Shown here: positions 11,937 through 23,616 of the stretch, piece after piece | Layout of the letters: the number at the start of each line of letters is the position of its first letter | How positions within the stretch are numbered: position 1 is the first letter of the stretch | Source of the DNA: Haematobia irritans | Taxonomy: Eukaryota; Arthropoda; Insecta; Diptera; Muscidae | Length of the DNA stretch: 64,000 bases | NCBI RefSeq assembly: GCF_050003625.1 | Contig: NC_134397.1 | Coordinates: 276,762,070 to 276,826,069, forward strand | Direction of reading: 5' to 3' | Notes under the pieces: model-generated | Databases searched by the model: none | Seen by the model: only the letters and a program-made list of their open reading frames with translations | What the model was told of the DNA's origin: nothing | Position numbers and translations under genes: made by a program

Positions 11937-14045
11937 CTAAACCACATTGGTGGTATCTTCCTTGTGGTAAATCTTAACATCGTGGAATTTAAAGTTGTCC
12001 ACATTAAAGTGATAGCCATGAACAACGGGACGATTGAAGGGGAATCCGAAGGGCAAAGAGTCGAGATAGCGACTGCCGGATCCAACGCCACAGCTGATAA
12101 CAGGATCATAAGTGGAATATTGCTCGACAGCAGGAGCATGATAGGGGAAGACCATAAAGAAGAACTGGAATGGCATACCACCCTTCTTACCCTTCGGTAA
12201 CATCATACGTCTAGGCACACCACAATGAGCTTGTTTCTGATCCAATGGGAACTTGTAGTCGGAGTAGGTGGCATGCATAACCTTTTGGTATAGCTCGAAA
12301 TAGGTAGTGCGATCATCAACCCACATACCGAATTCTTCACAACTACGCTTGAGATGATTGACACCGGCAACCAAGTCAACAACATAGTGGTCCAACTCGA
12401 AGAAGTTCATGTAGTTCTCTTCCAAATGCAATTTGTGACCATTATCATCATATTTGGGACCAATGAATATCTTCACAATAGCTTTTTGGTCCTTGTTTGA
12501 GGTCACATCCAGGGTGATTTCGAAGGGCTGGTGATTTAAACGCAATTGACGAGCCTTTATGACAAAACTTTCACCATGATAGACAGAGCTGCGACCAAAT
12601 TTATAAAGATCATCACCGACCACATCTCCACTAACAGCTCCCACATTGACAGCATTGCTAATGTCGGCATCGAAGTACTCGAAGAAGGTGTACAAACTGT
12701 CTGTAACATGAACCTTATCAATGGATACACCAGGGAACACCAAGTCCTCATGTTTGTATTCGGGGAAATGACTTGCCAATCTCCAGTAATATTCAATAAT
12801 GTCCTTGTAGATGGAATAGAAGATGGGATCACGCAAAGATGTCTCATAGTGCATCAGGGGACCTGGCAAATGTTCTCCATATTTACCATAAGGACGACCA
12901 TCATTTACCAAATCACGATACAAAGTATCCAGACTACCGAATTTCTTCAGATCTACACTATCCATATTGCCTTGCAGCATGTTGCCCAATTTCTCTACAG
13001 CCACACGATAATCATCCTTGGTGGTGTCAATGTATTCAGCAATGCGGGTGGTATAGAAGTGTATATCCCTAACGACTTCGTAGTTTTCAGGATGATAGAA
13101 GCTATAGCCATTTGGACGACTGGGGAAACTGACACCTTGATAGTAGCGCAAGTTGCTGGAATAACCGTAGTCGTAGTGCTCGTACATATTGAAGTGAGGA
13201 ATCTCACCCAAGTCATTTGACAAACGTTCCAGATAGTAGCGAGCCAAGAGTTGCTGATGCAAATACAGATACAGCTCACCACGTTTATCTTTCACGAGTT
13301 CTCGGCCCACGGGGCCCTTACCCCAGTAGGGATAATCGATGTTGTGATAGTAGTAGAAGGCATTGAAGCCTATATCCTCGGTATAGTAGGCCATAACATT
13401 TTCATAGTTCATTTCTCCATATACATTGCTGTAGTTGGACTTGATGACCACATTGTAGGCTTTATCCAGTTTCTTGACATTATGGAAACCATGCATCTTG
13501 AAACGTTCGGCCTTCTCCAAAGTTTCAACATCGAAGAAATACCAGGGCAGGATCTCGTAAATGGCTGGTAAGGTAATACCTTGCAAGTCCTCGCGATTTA
13601 GACAAGCTATCGTCAAGCTGTAAACAAATAGAGGCTTGTTGACGTGCATGCGAGCCCAGTAGACGGCATGAGTGAATGTCATCCAGTCTTTGGCATAGTA
13701 GAAAACTCGGGCCAAACCATGAGCATATTCTTCGAATCTCTCAGTAATAGGAGTAAATACTTCATCATCGTGTAGAGGTTTGTGTTGCCACAATTCAAAG
13801 AACTCTGTTAAAAGTTCCGTGTGATGGTAGTCTTCCAAATGTTTCCAGGGTTTGTAGCTTACATAGCTGTCATCGTACTTGGTCACAAACACATCATCCT
13901 GGTAGATGTGTTGGAAAATTTCCAAGAAGAATACTTGTTTAATTAGGAAATCTTTGTCGGCCACCTTGGATTCAATGTGCTTCGATGTACTGCCACAAGC
14001 AAACAGAGCCACAACGGCAAAAGCAACTGCTGTCAACGACTTCAT
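11937..14045 (-). CDS. Lsp2: larval serum protein 2 (hexamerin storage protein), intact
   Basis: A single uninterrupted frame of 702 residues ends in TAG. The N-terminus is a signal peptide (hydrophobic VAFAVVALFAC, then GSTS), as expected for a fat-body protein secreted into haemolymph. The hemocyanin-type layout is visible: an all-helical N domain at about residues 30-155, a middle domain at about 160-430 without its copper histidine sets, and a C-terminal Ig-like domain at about 440-690 ending with the hexamerin signature FGFPFNRPV. It is rich in Tyr and Phe, typical of amino-acid stores used at metamorphosis; the known role is a hexameric storage protein of late larvae. The length fits Lsp2, and Drosophila Lsp2 is also intronless as far as I recall. 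The start has a good CACCATG context. A partial duplicate lies 7.7 kb away (21746-25119). Confidence 0.95.
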   Translation of the reverse strand: MKSLTAVAFAVVALFACGSTSKHIESKVADKDFLIKQVFFLEIFQHIYQDDVFVTKYDDSYVSYKPWKHLEDYHHTELLTEFFELWQHKPLHDDEVFTPITERFEEYAHGLARVFYYAKDWMTFTHAVYWARMHVNKPLFVYSLTIACLNREDLQGITLPAIYEILPWYFFDVETLEKAERFKMHGFHNVKKLDKAYNVVIKSNYSNVYGEMNYENVMAYYTEDIGFNAFYYYHNIDYPYWGKGPVGRELVKDKRGELYLYLHQQLLARYYLERLSNDLGEIPHFNMYEHYDYGYSSNLRYYQGVSFPSRPNGYSFYHPENYEVVRDIHFYTTRIAEYIDTTKDDYRVAVEKLGNMLQGNMDSVDLKKFGSLDTLYRDLVNDGRPYGKYGEHLPGPLMHYETSLRDPIFYSIYKDIIEYYWRLASHFPEYKHEDLVFPGVSIDKVHVTDSLYTFFEYFDADISNAVNVGAVSGDVVGDDLYKFGRSSVYHGESFVIKARQLRLNHQPFEITLDVTSNKDQKAIVKIFIGPKYDDNGHKLHLEENYMNFFELDHYVVDLVAGVNHLKRSCEEFGMWVDDRTTYFELYQKVMHATYSDYKFPLDQKQAHCGVPRRMMLPKGKKGGMPFQFFFMVFPYHAPAVEQYSTYDPVISCGVGSGSRYLDSLPFGFPFNRPVVHGYHFNVDNFKFHDVKIYHKEDTTNVV

Positions 14046-14058
14046 GGTGAGAAATCAT

Positions 14059-14090
14059 ACTGAGTTTAATGAATTTGAAGTCTATTTATA
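14059..14090 (-). promoter_or_regulatory. Lsp2 core promoter (TATA box and initiator)
   Basis: On the minus strand TATAAATA (14083-14090) is followed by the arthropod initiator TCAGT (14059-14063). If A at 14061 is +1, the TATA box begins at -29, the canonical spacing. The leader would then be only about 16 nt. An upstream out-of-frame ATG lies 3 nt from the predicted cap (14056-14058), probably too close to be used. This promoter is absent from the duplicate gene. Confidence 0.75.
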
Positions 14091-15215
14091 CCTAAATTAT
14101 ATATGACATAAATGCCTTATCACAATGCTATTCTCTAAGCTGAATTAATCTCCAACCTTTGAATTCTTACTATGATATTCCCATTCTATTTTCTATTGCT
14201 CACCTTGATGTCAGTTTTTATCATTCCCTGTTATGGAACGTACGAAATATTTGATTACAAGTTGCATTTTGGATTAATCAAAAAGAACAATGAACCCGAA
14301 AAAGATTTGCTATTCTAATATAGTGTCTAAATTTATTTTCTTTGTTTGAATCGCTCCTTGGCCTTGGGAAAGCATGGTAACAAAATTACCAAGTAGGAAA
14401 ATCTATCCAGGTTTTATTCGAACCTTTTGCGATTGTGCCCTCCAGGGCATAATTATTATGTTCTAGATAAAATTTCCTCATTATGAGAAAGTTTACTGCT
14501 CTTAAATTTTTTAATTTAATTAATTAGATTTTTTGTCTACGTTAATTAAATGCCCTAAAACAGAGAAGCACACATACATGAATTGGTGAAAATTTCTTAA
14601 ATTGTATATTTTATTTTGTATTTTTCATCAAAAATGCATTTATCTTAAATTTCGATTGACTCCAGAGACATTGTTGCAATTTCGAAGTCACATTTTCTCC
14701 TCCAAAAGAGGAAATTATCTTTAGTAAGTGAAAATAAATATTTTTTTGTTATTTCATGAAGCTCCGTTAGTGCTTCACTAGCTGACGGACTTTTAAACCG
14801 TCTGTCATCTTACCTAAATACGAATAATGATCTGGGTCATTTCATTCATTTGATTTAAGCTTCATTTGCAATTAAAAAAGTTTTATTTAATTTCAAAAAG
14901 ATTTCATTAATGTTAAAATGCTATATATATACTTTATGAGATCTGAGATAAAGATTTCGATATGTTAATAATGGAATGACAAATGTCCAATAGAAACTTA
15001 AGACGCCTTATGTTATGAAACAAACAAAAAGTCGATAAAATTTACCAAGATTCGGTATTTGTTTGAAACTCCAAATTGTGGAGTATACAACTTTTAATCT
15101 GAAGCACAGGGGTACACAATTTTATTCTAGAATGCGTATAATTTTGTAGTAAATGCAGCTAAGTAAAAACGAATCCGGTTGAAAAGGGATCTCCTAGGTC
15201 CATATTTCGCAAACC
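14091..15215. other. Lsp2 upstream region
   Basis: It presumably holds the fat-body and ecdysone-response enhancers of Lsp2, but I cannot assign sites by eye. A decayed fragment related to the 9416-9925 MITE interior lies at about 14500-14790. Confidence 0.45.
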
Positions 15216-15619
15216 ACACATAGAAAAATTTCCGTAGTTAAACTAACGCTAAATTTAACTTAGTTTTATTGTCAAAAAATTATTTGTTAGTAGTTAAATT
15301 TAATTACTTTTTGCGAAATTTTCCACAGCCCAATGAAATTTTCCTTTTTTTAACTATGTCTCAAATATTTTATGAACTAAACGTGAGTATAAATTCAATA
15401 ACCGTAAACATAAGTTCAATATGAACGTAAGCAAATGAAAATTGTCGTACGATTCCCAAAAAACGTAAGAATGAACTACTGTATGGTTAAAATGATCATG
15501 ATTTGGCGCCAATGATTTTCTTCTTAACTTTTAGTTAATATTTTCTTTTATTAGAGGGTGTAATTTCGTGAACTGCAGTTAAAGGGTAGAACATGACAAT
15601 AAATTTTACTGGTTTTAAC

Positions 15620-17400
15620 GAGGGCTGTGGAGTCGAGCCAATTTTGCTCGACTCCGACTCCGACTCCAGCATTTTTCATCAGCTTGACTCCGACTCCGGA
15701 GTCGACTCCGGGTAATATAACTAAATCTCATTTTAATACCACTAATTTGTAGTTCTATTGTGGGGGTACCGTAAGTGAGTCGATATAAAGTATCGTTTTT
15801 ATTCATGTGTGCAAAAAAAGGTCTCAATTTCACATTAGATGCCAATTGAACTCTATATTTCAAATTTAGGGCAATGTTTAATAAATAAAGTAATGATATA
15901 AAATACCCATCATAATATGAGAAGATACGAACAGTATATGTATTTGTGGACCAAAATTATTGATACTATCTCAAATCCTTTAAATTTGTTGCGAGCTATA
16001 TAAAAGTTTATATTTCCATATGCATGAATTTGAATCTGAATCTGAATCGATTTAGACAAAATTGTATATACTGCTACAAAATCTATGTACATAAAATTTA
16101 AATCTAACATTATGGGACGTAACACAATTTTAACGAAAAATAAAAATGCAAGGAAAGTCTAAAGTCGGGCGGGCCGATTATAATATACTCTGCACAACTT
16201 TGTATTTAGATCTACATTTTGATAAAATCTCAAATCAGACTTCTATAGTAAATAAAATTTTGACTAAATTTTCTATAGAAATAAAATTTTTTCAAAATTT
16301 TATATAGAAATAAAATGTTGACCAAATATATAGAAATAAAATTTTGAATAAAATTTTTATAGAAATAAAATTTGGCAAAATTTTTTTATAGAAATAAAAG
16401 TTTGAAAAAATTATCAATAGAAATACAATTAAAAAAAATTGTGTAGCAAACAAAATTTTCTATAGAAATAAAATTTTGCAAAATATTCACAAACAAAATT
16501 TTGACTAAATTTTCTATAGAAATAACACGTTGACTAAATTTTATATAGAAAAAATATTTCTATAGTAATAAAATTTTGAGTTTCAGTGAGAAAACAAATT
16601 GAGAAAATTTGCTATAGAAATAAAATTTGACAATTTTTTCTTATAGAAATAAATTTTTGAAAAAATTATCAATAAAAATACAACTTTAGAACAATTTTTG
16701 TGTAGTAAATAAAATTCTGCAAAATATTCTACAGAAACAAAATTTAGATTAAATTTTCTATAGAAATAAAATTTTGACAAAATTTTCTATAGAAATAAAA
16801 TTTTGACTTAATTTTTTATAGAAATAAAATTATCAATAGAAATAAAATTTTGAAAAAATTTTTGTGTAACAAACAAAATTTTGGCAAAATTTTCTATAGA
16901 AATAAAATTTTGGCTTAAATTTTTAAAGATGTAAAATTTTGAAAAAATGTTTGTGCAAGAAACAAAATTTTGACTCAATTTTCTATAAAAATAAAATTTT
17001 GACAACACATTTTATAGAAATAACATTTTGACAAAATTTTCTATAAAAAACAACTTTGAAAAAATTTTCTGTCAATATTTCACATATGTATATGGCCTTA
17101 AAATAAAAATAATATCGATTGTTCGAAATATTTCAAACAAATTGATACGGGCATTAAAATGGATCGATCCAGCCCATCTGCTAGTCTAACATTCTAGGAA
17201 ACATAAAAAGATAGCCGTAATTGGAAGTTGATTTTCATTTACAATCATGCTGTACATTGATTGCTTAGTTACAAAAATGAGAAGTGTTTTAAAAAATTTG
17301 GTTTAGCCGGAGTCGGAGTCGAGCAAAATTTTACGACTCCGACTCCAGCAAAATCTTCAGACTCCGACTCCAAGACTTCGACTCCGGCTCCACAGGCCTG
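15620..17400. mobile_element. non-autonomous hAT element, 1781 bp, 8-bp target duplication
   Basis: The ends are (G/C)AGGGCTGTGGAGTC at the left and, inverted, CAGGCCTGTGGAGCC at the right, followed inward by runs of GACTCC/GGAGTC. The 8-mer GTTTTAAC is duplicated (15612-15619 and 17401-17408), and the sister MITE at about 52796 keeps the unoccupied site CTGGTTTTAACAACG. CAG-start ends and an 8-bp duplication define hAT. No transposase frame is present; the middle is filled by another repeat (16148-17065). Confidence 0.85.
16148..17065. repeat. mini-me-like head followed by a minisatellite of about 29 bp
   Basis: At 16148-16225 the block AAGTCTAAAGTCGGGCGG...CTGCACAACTTTGTA matches the head of family C elements (48598, 56528). 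From about 16225 to 17065 it is a decayed tandem array around TTTCTATAGAAATAAAATTT, period about 29 bp, instead of the usual 150-bp units. Short open frames here are repeat by-products. Confidence 0.75.
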
Positions 17401-17497
17401 GTTTTAACAACGCTTTGGGGAAATCCCAAATGTGTAGCAAAATTTTCGTACGAGTTAGTTTATTCTTCCTATAAAACAGTTTGCTTTTTTGTCGGTG

Positions 17498-18204
17498 TAT
17501 AAAAGATGTTCACACATACACACACTAACAGCTAAAACAAAATGTGATGCAGCCAAGGTGACCAAGTTTCAATGCCTATTTTTATCCGTTCAAAAATTGC
17601 AGAATTATTTCCAAATAATGTGGAACCACTGTGTGATGCTTGATTCTAAATATCACCTCATGGACGAAAAGCTCACATGCACATTTGGATTGGAATCAGA
17701 ATCGGGAATGGACTTTTCTATTTGTGTGTTAAGGAACAGTCTTGATCGAATTTAAAGACGGTTTCATAATTATTTTATATTCGATACGTTATTCAATCCC
17801 AGCAAAAAATATTGAAAGTTGTTCCACAAACATTTCTTTCAAAGAGAATCCCGGAACGCCCCTTAATGTTCTCCACTTCCAATGCTGTCTTTTTGTACAA
17901 GTCCACAAACATTTCCTTTAAAGTGCATCCCGAAATTCCCTATTGATTCTTTCCACTTCTGATGCAGTCCTTTTGGACACGTCTTAGAAAGTTCGGAATT
18001 AGGTCGTTTTAAGTTAAAATTAAAGTTTTCGACAATTAAATTTCGCAAAAGAACAATAGAAAATCAATAAAAGAAAAGTAAAAAATAATTAAAAAAAAAC
18101 ATTAAAAAATCATTTTCGCTGAGATTTGAACCTGTGCAGTTTGACTTTTTCACTTCTATGGAAGTTCATTTGAGATGGTTTTGTATATTACGAGAATTTT
18201 TAAT
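17498..18204. other. non-coding, with a tandem duplication of about 84 bp
   Basis: Two diverged copies of a unit containing CCACAAACATTTC...CCACTTC lie at about 17818-17901 and 17902-17985. A lone pol III B-box-like motif (minus strand GGTTCAAATCTC) lies at about 18126-18137. No gene is seen; the open frame at 17489-17755 lacks motifs. Confidence 0.5.
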
Positions 18205-20640
18205 TTTTTGTTGATTTTTATTTTTTTATTTATTTAAGCATATGAAAAAAAAGCAGTGCTTAAATGTATGCTATAACTAGTCTCGATAACTTCATTATGT
18301 GACTAACTAGTAGTTTAATTAAATAATACATTTTAATCTATTTAATATATATTTTGGGGAACAAAACTAGTTATATTTAATTGAATCTGTTTATGAGATC
18401 GTGCGGCTTAAAGCGGTTGAGTTGTCTTGTTGAGTAGGTAGTAGTGTTACTAAGTTTCTTCGCTTCCATATTTTCAAGATGTTCAAGCTTTAAGTGGTTT
18501 TTTTTTTTGCGTGTACAGTAATTTCTTCTCGTACATTAGTCATCTTTAGATTTATGTGGAGATCACTGTTTCTTACAAACCTTAAAATTTTTCGGAGCAC
18601 CTTATTATGAAATGTTTGTATTTTATTAATGTCTGTGTTGTTCGCGCAACCACATAGTTGGATGCCGTATAGCCAAATCGGCTTTAAAATTTGTTTGTAT
18701 AGCATTAACTTGTTGTCTATCGAAAGCACTGAATTTCTTCCCATTATCCAATGCATATTGCGTAGTTTCAATTCCAATTCTTCCCGCTTTTTTTGAATGT
18801 GGTACTACCAGCTGAGTTTTGAGTCCAATAGCATGCCCAAGAATTTCGCTGAGTTTGCTGAAGGTATTTGATTTGGATTTATGTACAACGGCATGTATGT
18901 ACACAGAAAAAAATGTCCGTAGTTAAACTAACTCTAAATTTAACTTATTTTTATTGTAAAAAAATTATTTGTTAATAGTTACATTTTATTACTTTTTGCG
19001 AAATTTTCCACAGCCCAATGAAATTTTCGTTTTTTTAAGTATGTCTCAAATATTTTATGAACTAAACGTGAGTATAAAGTTCGACGAGCGTATGCATAAG
19101 TTCAATATGAATACAAGTCCCCAATCACTTGTCCATTTATTTACACTGTTGAAGTTTTACCAGTTGCCATTATAACCGTGTCGTCGGCAAATGTTCCTAT
19201 AAAACAATTGTTTGCTATAGGGATATCGTATGTGTATATTAAGTATAATAGAGGTCCCAGGATGCTGCCCTGAGGGACACCAGAAGTAATGGGAAACAAA
19301 TTAGAGTATTCATTTTCAAGACGTACTCGTACTCTAAAATACCTGCATTCCAAATAGGAGCGAAGAATTTCACAATAGTTTGGTGAAAGTAGTGACTTAA
19401 GTTTAAGAATAAGTCCATGATGCCAAATACAATTAAAAGCTTGGGATACATCATGGAAGATTGCAGAACAAGCTTCTTTTTTCGAAAGCTTCTTCTACGA
19501 CATGTGTTACTCTGTGGATTTGTTCAATTGTTGAATGTTTTTTTCTGAATCCGAATTGATGGGTTGGGATGATATTCAGTCGCTAACTACTGGCTCGATT
19601 CAAGCCATAAAAAGAAAATCTTTCCTATTTGGGGAAGCAGCGAGATGGGGCGATAAGATTTTGGTTCATGTGGACTTTTACCAGGTTTTGGTATCAACAG
19701 CTTGCTATGTATTTAAGTCTTAGCACAGCATTCATAATAGTTACTATTCTTGATAGGGTAAATTTTTTAGGACCTCAGCTTTAATAAGGTCGTATCCAGC
19801 AGATTTCTTATTATTCAGTCCGTTAACTGTCTTAAATAACTCTCTGAGGGTAATTTTTTCAATTGGCATATATGAAATGTTAGTATCATTGTATATCACT
19901 CTGGAGTCGGCATTTTCGTTTGAAAAAGGATTTGATAAGATCTTTCTTAAATGGTCAGCAAATACATTCGCTTTTTCTGAACTGCTTTTCGCCCAAGTAC
20001 CATGTTCTGATCTAATGGGAACTTTTGCTATGACAGGTCTTTTAAAATGCTTAGTACCTTTCCATAATGAGTAATTTGATTTACCCATATGTCAAATCGG
20101 CCAAAAAAAATTTTAAATTGTTTTGATTGAAGTTTCTAATTATGTTGAAATTTCGTCTATCTTCTGGCGATCGAGATAATTGCCATTTTTTCCTAAGTTT
20201 CCTCTTACGTTTTATTGATTGAACAATTTCTGTTGGATACGTAGCCTTTGCAGCAGGATTTGCTTGTTTTGGAGTACTATTCCATAATGGCTCTTGAATG
20301 AGTTTAGTAAATGTTTCTGACTCGCACTCAATATATTCTGGTGACTCAATTGAAGTGTGCCTAATATTGGAATCGATAAATAGTCCCAATCTGTATATTT
20401 CGTGGTGAGGCTGGTACAGTTCTGAATGGTTGTTTTGTTACCAAATAAATAGGAGAGTGGTCTGAGTTAAGGTCGTAGCCGTCTTCTATTGAAGTGTTGT
20501 GAGTAGAGATTTTCCGGTCTTGAGCTGGAACTAGGAATTGTTCTAGTTGGCAATGAGTCCATTTGAGTTTCTACAGGTGCCACTGATGGGTTAGATTTCA
20601 TTTTCTTATTTCTAAGTTTCTGTAGTTCCTGTAGTTCCTG
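18205..20640 (-). pseudogene. jockey-like non-LTR retrotransposon, degenerate
   Basis: Read on the minus strand, the end of the apurinic endonuclease is visible at about 20451-20465 (SDHSP). A linker follows, then reverse transcriptase blocks: SGVPQGSILGP at about 19250-19285 and the catalytic FADD at about 19178-19195. The thumb motif AKFLGMLLDSKLSW lies at about 18820-18870. A C-terminal tail ends near 18380 and a 3' UTR runs into an A-rich end at about 18205-18240. Frameshifts and stops break the frame into several pieces, ORF1 is absent and a MITE sits at 18902. The SGVPQGS(I/V)LGP and FADDT combination without RNase H fits the jockey clade. It is a dead 5'-truncated copy. Confidence 0.85.
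18902..19142. mobile_element. TA-type MITE fragment inside the jockey copy
   Basis: It starts CACAGAAAAAAATGTCCGTA after a TA, and shares the GTAGTTAAACTAA...CCACAGCCCAATGAAATTTT interior with 15216-15440. It separates the RT catalytic block from the RT thumb of the jockey copy. The right end is not clear. Confidence 0.65.
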
Positions 20641-21404
20641 TGCTACTATGCAACCTCGATAACTAGCAGAATGTTGTTCACCTCAACTACAATTTTGATT
20701 TTAAATGAAAAAAATATATTTATACCAATGGATACATAAAAATTATTTTTTAGAAAAATATATGATAAAAAAAAATTGCCGCTGGTGAGATTTGAACTAG
20801 CGTTCTTTAGATTTTCATTCATAATCTCAGGAAGTAGTAAGAATGACATGCCGTGGTGCCATATTAGGTTATCACACAACATTTGAATAGACGTTTCCAT
20901 GCATCGTGTTCAATGGGGGTTTGGCTGAGTGTGCTAAGGCGTTCAACACTCGGTGGAAGCGAAGATGTTTTTTGTAAAAATTAGATATTAAGAAAATAGA
21001 AGTGTAAAAAGATACCGATAACAATAAAAAGTGAAATTGAAAAAAAAAAATGTTTTTTAGTTTTTTAAGTTTATTCATCCAAATGAACTCTCACGGAACG
21101 ACTTCTAAAGCAATGAAAATGATCCAAAAATGGAGAACATCCGTCCAATGACAAGCCCATGTAAAATTCATTGGAGATGATCCAAATCTCCACTACTACC
21201 TAATCACAACTTGGGGATCCAAACTACTTTTTTGGAAGCTCTTTCTTTGTACTGGGATGCTTAAAAGACGTTTACACGAAAAAAAAAATGAGGCAAACTT
21301 TTTCTAAGTGTTCCAATCTTATATTCTACGAGCGAAGCAAATATTTTATGAAAAAAAGAAACAAATCATGCTTTATTTTTAAATGGAAATTAAAACAATT
21401 ATAC
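20641..21404. other. non-coding, with two tRNA-like fragments
   Basis: On the plus strand TGGCTGAGTGTGCTAAGGCG (about 20930-20949) resembles the A-box arm of a type II tRNA. On the minus strand TAGTTCAAATCTCACC (about 20782-20800) resembles a T-arm/B box. Neither folds into a full cloverleaf with its surroundings, so these are SINE or tRNA relics. Confidence 0.45.
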
Positions 21405-23091
21405 CATGGGCATTTGCATGTAGTAAGGCTTTAACTGTCAGTTAACAAAATGCAAATTGAAGATATATTAGTGGCTGTTTAACTGTAAAATTGTACGAGT
21501 CAAGTTCATAACTGGCATGCGACTGTACTGTATTATACACACATCCACTCACTGTTCGAAGTAGGAATTGTTTAGCTAATTTTTCTGCAAATGAGGTTTT
21601 ACGAAAATGGGACTAAATTTAACAATCTAATAGTGGCTTCATTATTCAACGCAGTTATTACTTTTTTAATCAACTACAATATTTCTCTTTATTTTGCACA
21701 AATTCCAAATATCATTGATATGCATTAAACCTAAACCATTCTTTTCTATACCACATTGGTAGTATCTTCCTTGTGGTAAATCTTTACATCGTGGAATTTA
21801 AAGTTGTCCACATTAAAGTGATAGCCAAGAACAACGGGACGATTGAAGGGGAATCCGAAGGGCAAAGAGTCGAGATAGCGACTGTCGGATCCAACGCCAC
21901 AGCTGATAACAGGATCATATGTGGAATATTGCTCGACAGCAGGAGCATGATAGGGGAAGACGATAAAGAAGAACTGGAATGGCATACCACCCTTCTTACC
22001 CTTCGGTAACATCATACGTCTAGTCACACCACAATGAGCTTGTTTCTGATCCAATGGGAACTTGTAGTCGGAGTAGGTGGCATGCATAACCTTTTGGTAT
22101 AGCTCGAAATAGGTGGTGCGATCATCAACCCACATACTGAATTCTTCACAACTACGCTTGAGATGATTGACACCGGCAACCAAGTCAACAACATAGTGGT
22201 CCAACTCGAAGAAGTTCATGTAGTTCTCTTCCATTCTCATCATATTTGGGACCAATGAATATCTTCACAATAGCTTTTTGGTCCTTGTTTGAGGTCACAT
22301 CCAAGGTGACTTCGGTGATTCAAACGCAATTGACGAGCCTTTATGACAAAACTTTCACCATGATAGACAGAGCTGCGACCAAATTTGTAAAGATCATCAC
22401 CGACCACATCTCCACTAGGTTAGGTTAGGTTAAAGTGGCAGCCCGATTAAATTTCAGGCTCACTTAGACTATTCAGTCCATTGTGATACCACATTTAACT
22501 AAAAGTACCTATTACATATGGGCACTTCTAGTCTTAACCACTGAACCTTCTCTATTATTTACTTTTGTGGAACCAACCAGATTGCTCCAAAAACATTAAC
22601 AAACTGCTTAAGTTAACGTTTTCCAGGTCAGCCAGTAATCTAAAGCTATATGCTCCTAAAATTCGCTTACGCCTTACACAAAAAGCAGGACACTCACACA
22701 AGAGGTGTTTAATTGATTCCTTTTCCTCCACGTCATGACAGCTTATACAATAGTAATTATACTTCGCACCTATAGTTTTTGCAAATTCGCCTATCAGGCA
22801 GCGACCCGTTATAGCAGATATTAGGAGTGCTATCTGACGCCTTGAGAACACTAGCATATCTAGTGTGCGGTTTAAGTTTAAATGGGGCCATATTTGCTTG
22901 GTGTCGTTACAACCCTTGCAATTTTCCCATCGAATATTGGCCATCATAACAGCCTTCTCACGCAGTAGGAGCTTGCAGGTGGCCAGAGGCATACCAACAG
23001 ATTCTAGTTCCCCTGGAATCTGTAAGGTAGTTCCTAGCCTTGCTAACACATCTGCTTCACAGTTCCCCGGTATGTTCCTATGACCAGGCAC

Positions 23092-23616
23092 CAGAGATGG
23101 TCTGTATCAAACTTTTTTAGGTTTGCGACTGTCGCAAAGTTGTAAACGTCGTAAACGTCACATACGCGTCGTAAATGTAAACAAAAGTCGTAAACTCAAA
23201 ATACTTTAGTCGCGTCAGCTAGGCAGCGATGATATCCAAGACGATGGTATGTGCGAAGAAGTTTCAATTCAATTTTTCCTATTGTCTTTTGCACGAGTAC
23301 AGGGTAACCGTCGATTTTCTCGTCCTTTCTTAGCTTTAAGTTCAGTATCCTGTCCAATATAACCCCTAGGTATTTTGCACACTCACCAACGGGAATTTCG
23401 ATACCACCTAAGAAAATAGGCTTGACCATGGAAAAACTTTCACAAATTTCTGCAGAAACTCACAACGAATGTTGTCAAACTAAATTAAAAAATGTTCAGG
23501 ATTTCTTCTATTCAAAATTCGGCTTTATACAGTAGGTTTACGACTTTTGCGACATACGTATTATACCGTCGCAAATGTATGTCGCAAAAGTCACAGTTTG
23601 TGACAGGCCAACCCTG
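23092..23616. mobile_element. non-autonomous hAT element, 525 bp, nested in the LINE
   Basis: The ends are CAGAGATGGTCTGTATCAAA and, inverted, CAGGGTTGGCCTGTCACAAA. The 8-mer CCAGGCAC is duplicated (23084-23091, 23617-23624). The subterminal regions repeat GTCGTAAACGTC/GTCGCAAA motifs. The interior holds a reverse transcriptase scrap (23196-23429). Relatives: 26178-27420 and 32185-33133. Confidence 0.88.
23196..23429 (-). pseudogene. non-LTR reverse transcriptase fragment inside the hAT element
   Basis: A 77-codon frame carries the RT thumb motif CAKYLGVILDRILNLK followed by a charged stretch. In related hAT copies (32405 and 27290) the sequence after AAGAAGTTTCAATTC continues differently, so this piece was acquired by this copy. 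It lies on the same strand as the host LINE's coding sequence and would belong just upstream of RNase H in such an element, but it is displaced. Confidence 0.65.

Larger units (their letters stand above)
15216..17497. mobile_element. TA-type MITE (GTAGTTAAACTAA family), split by a hAT insertion
   Basis: The left end has an A-rich tip followed by TTTCCGTAGTTAAACTAA. The right end reads TTTTTTGTCGGTG followed by TA (17498-17499). The element is interrupted at 15620-17400. Its uninterrupted counterpart at about 52640-52906 carries the same block CTGGTTTTAACAACGCTTTG unbroken. A truncated sister is at 18902-19142. Confidence 0.7.

Noticed and set aside
12546..13220. 224-codon plus-strand open frame and several others across Lsp2
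   Set aside because: They lie antisense to the intact hexamerin frame and repeat in the duplicate; codon structure and domain evidence belong to the minus strand.
16583..17008. FYFYRK/ISIEN-type repeat proteins
   Set aside because: Translation of the minisatellite of about 29 bp; the pattern follows the DNA repeat and is broken by stops.
22246..22428. Separate gene over the C-terminal part of the Lsp2 duplicate
   Set aside because: It is an antisense shadow of the pseudogene running into the LINE junction.
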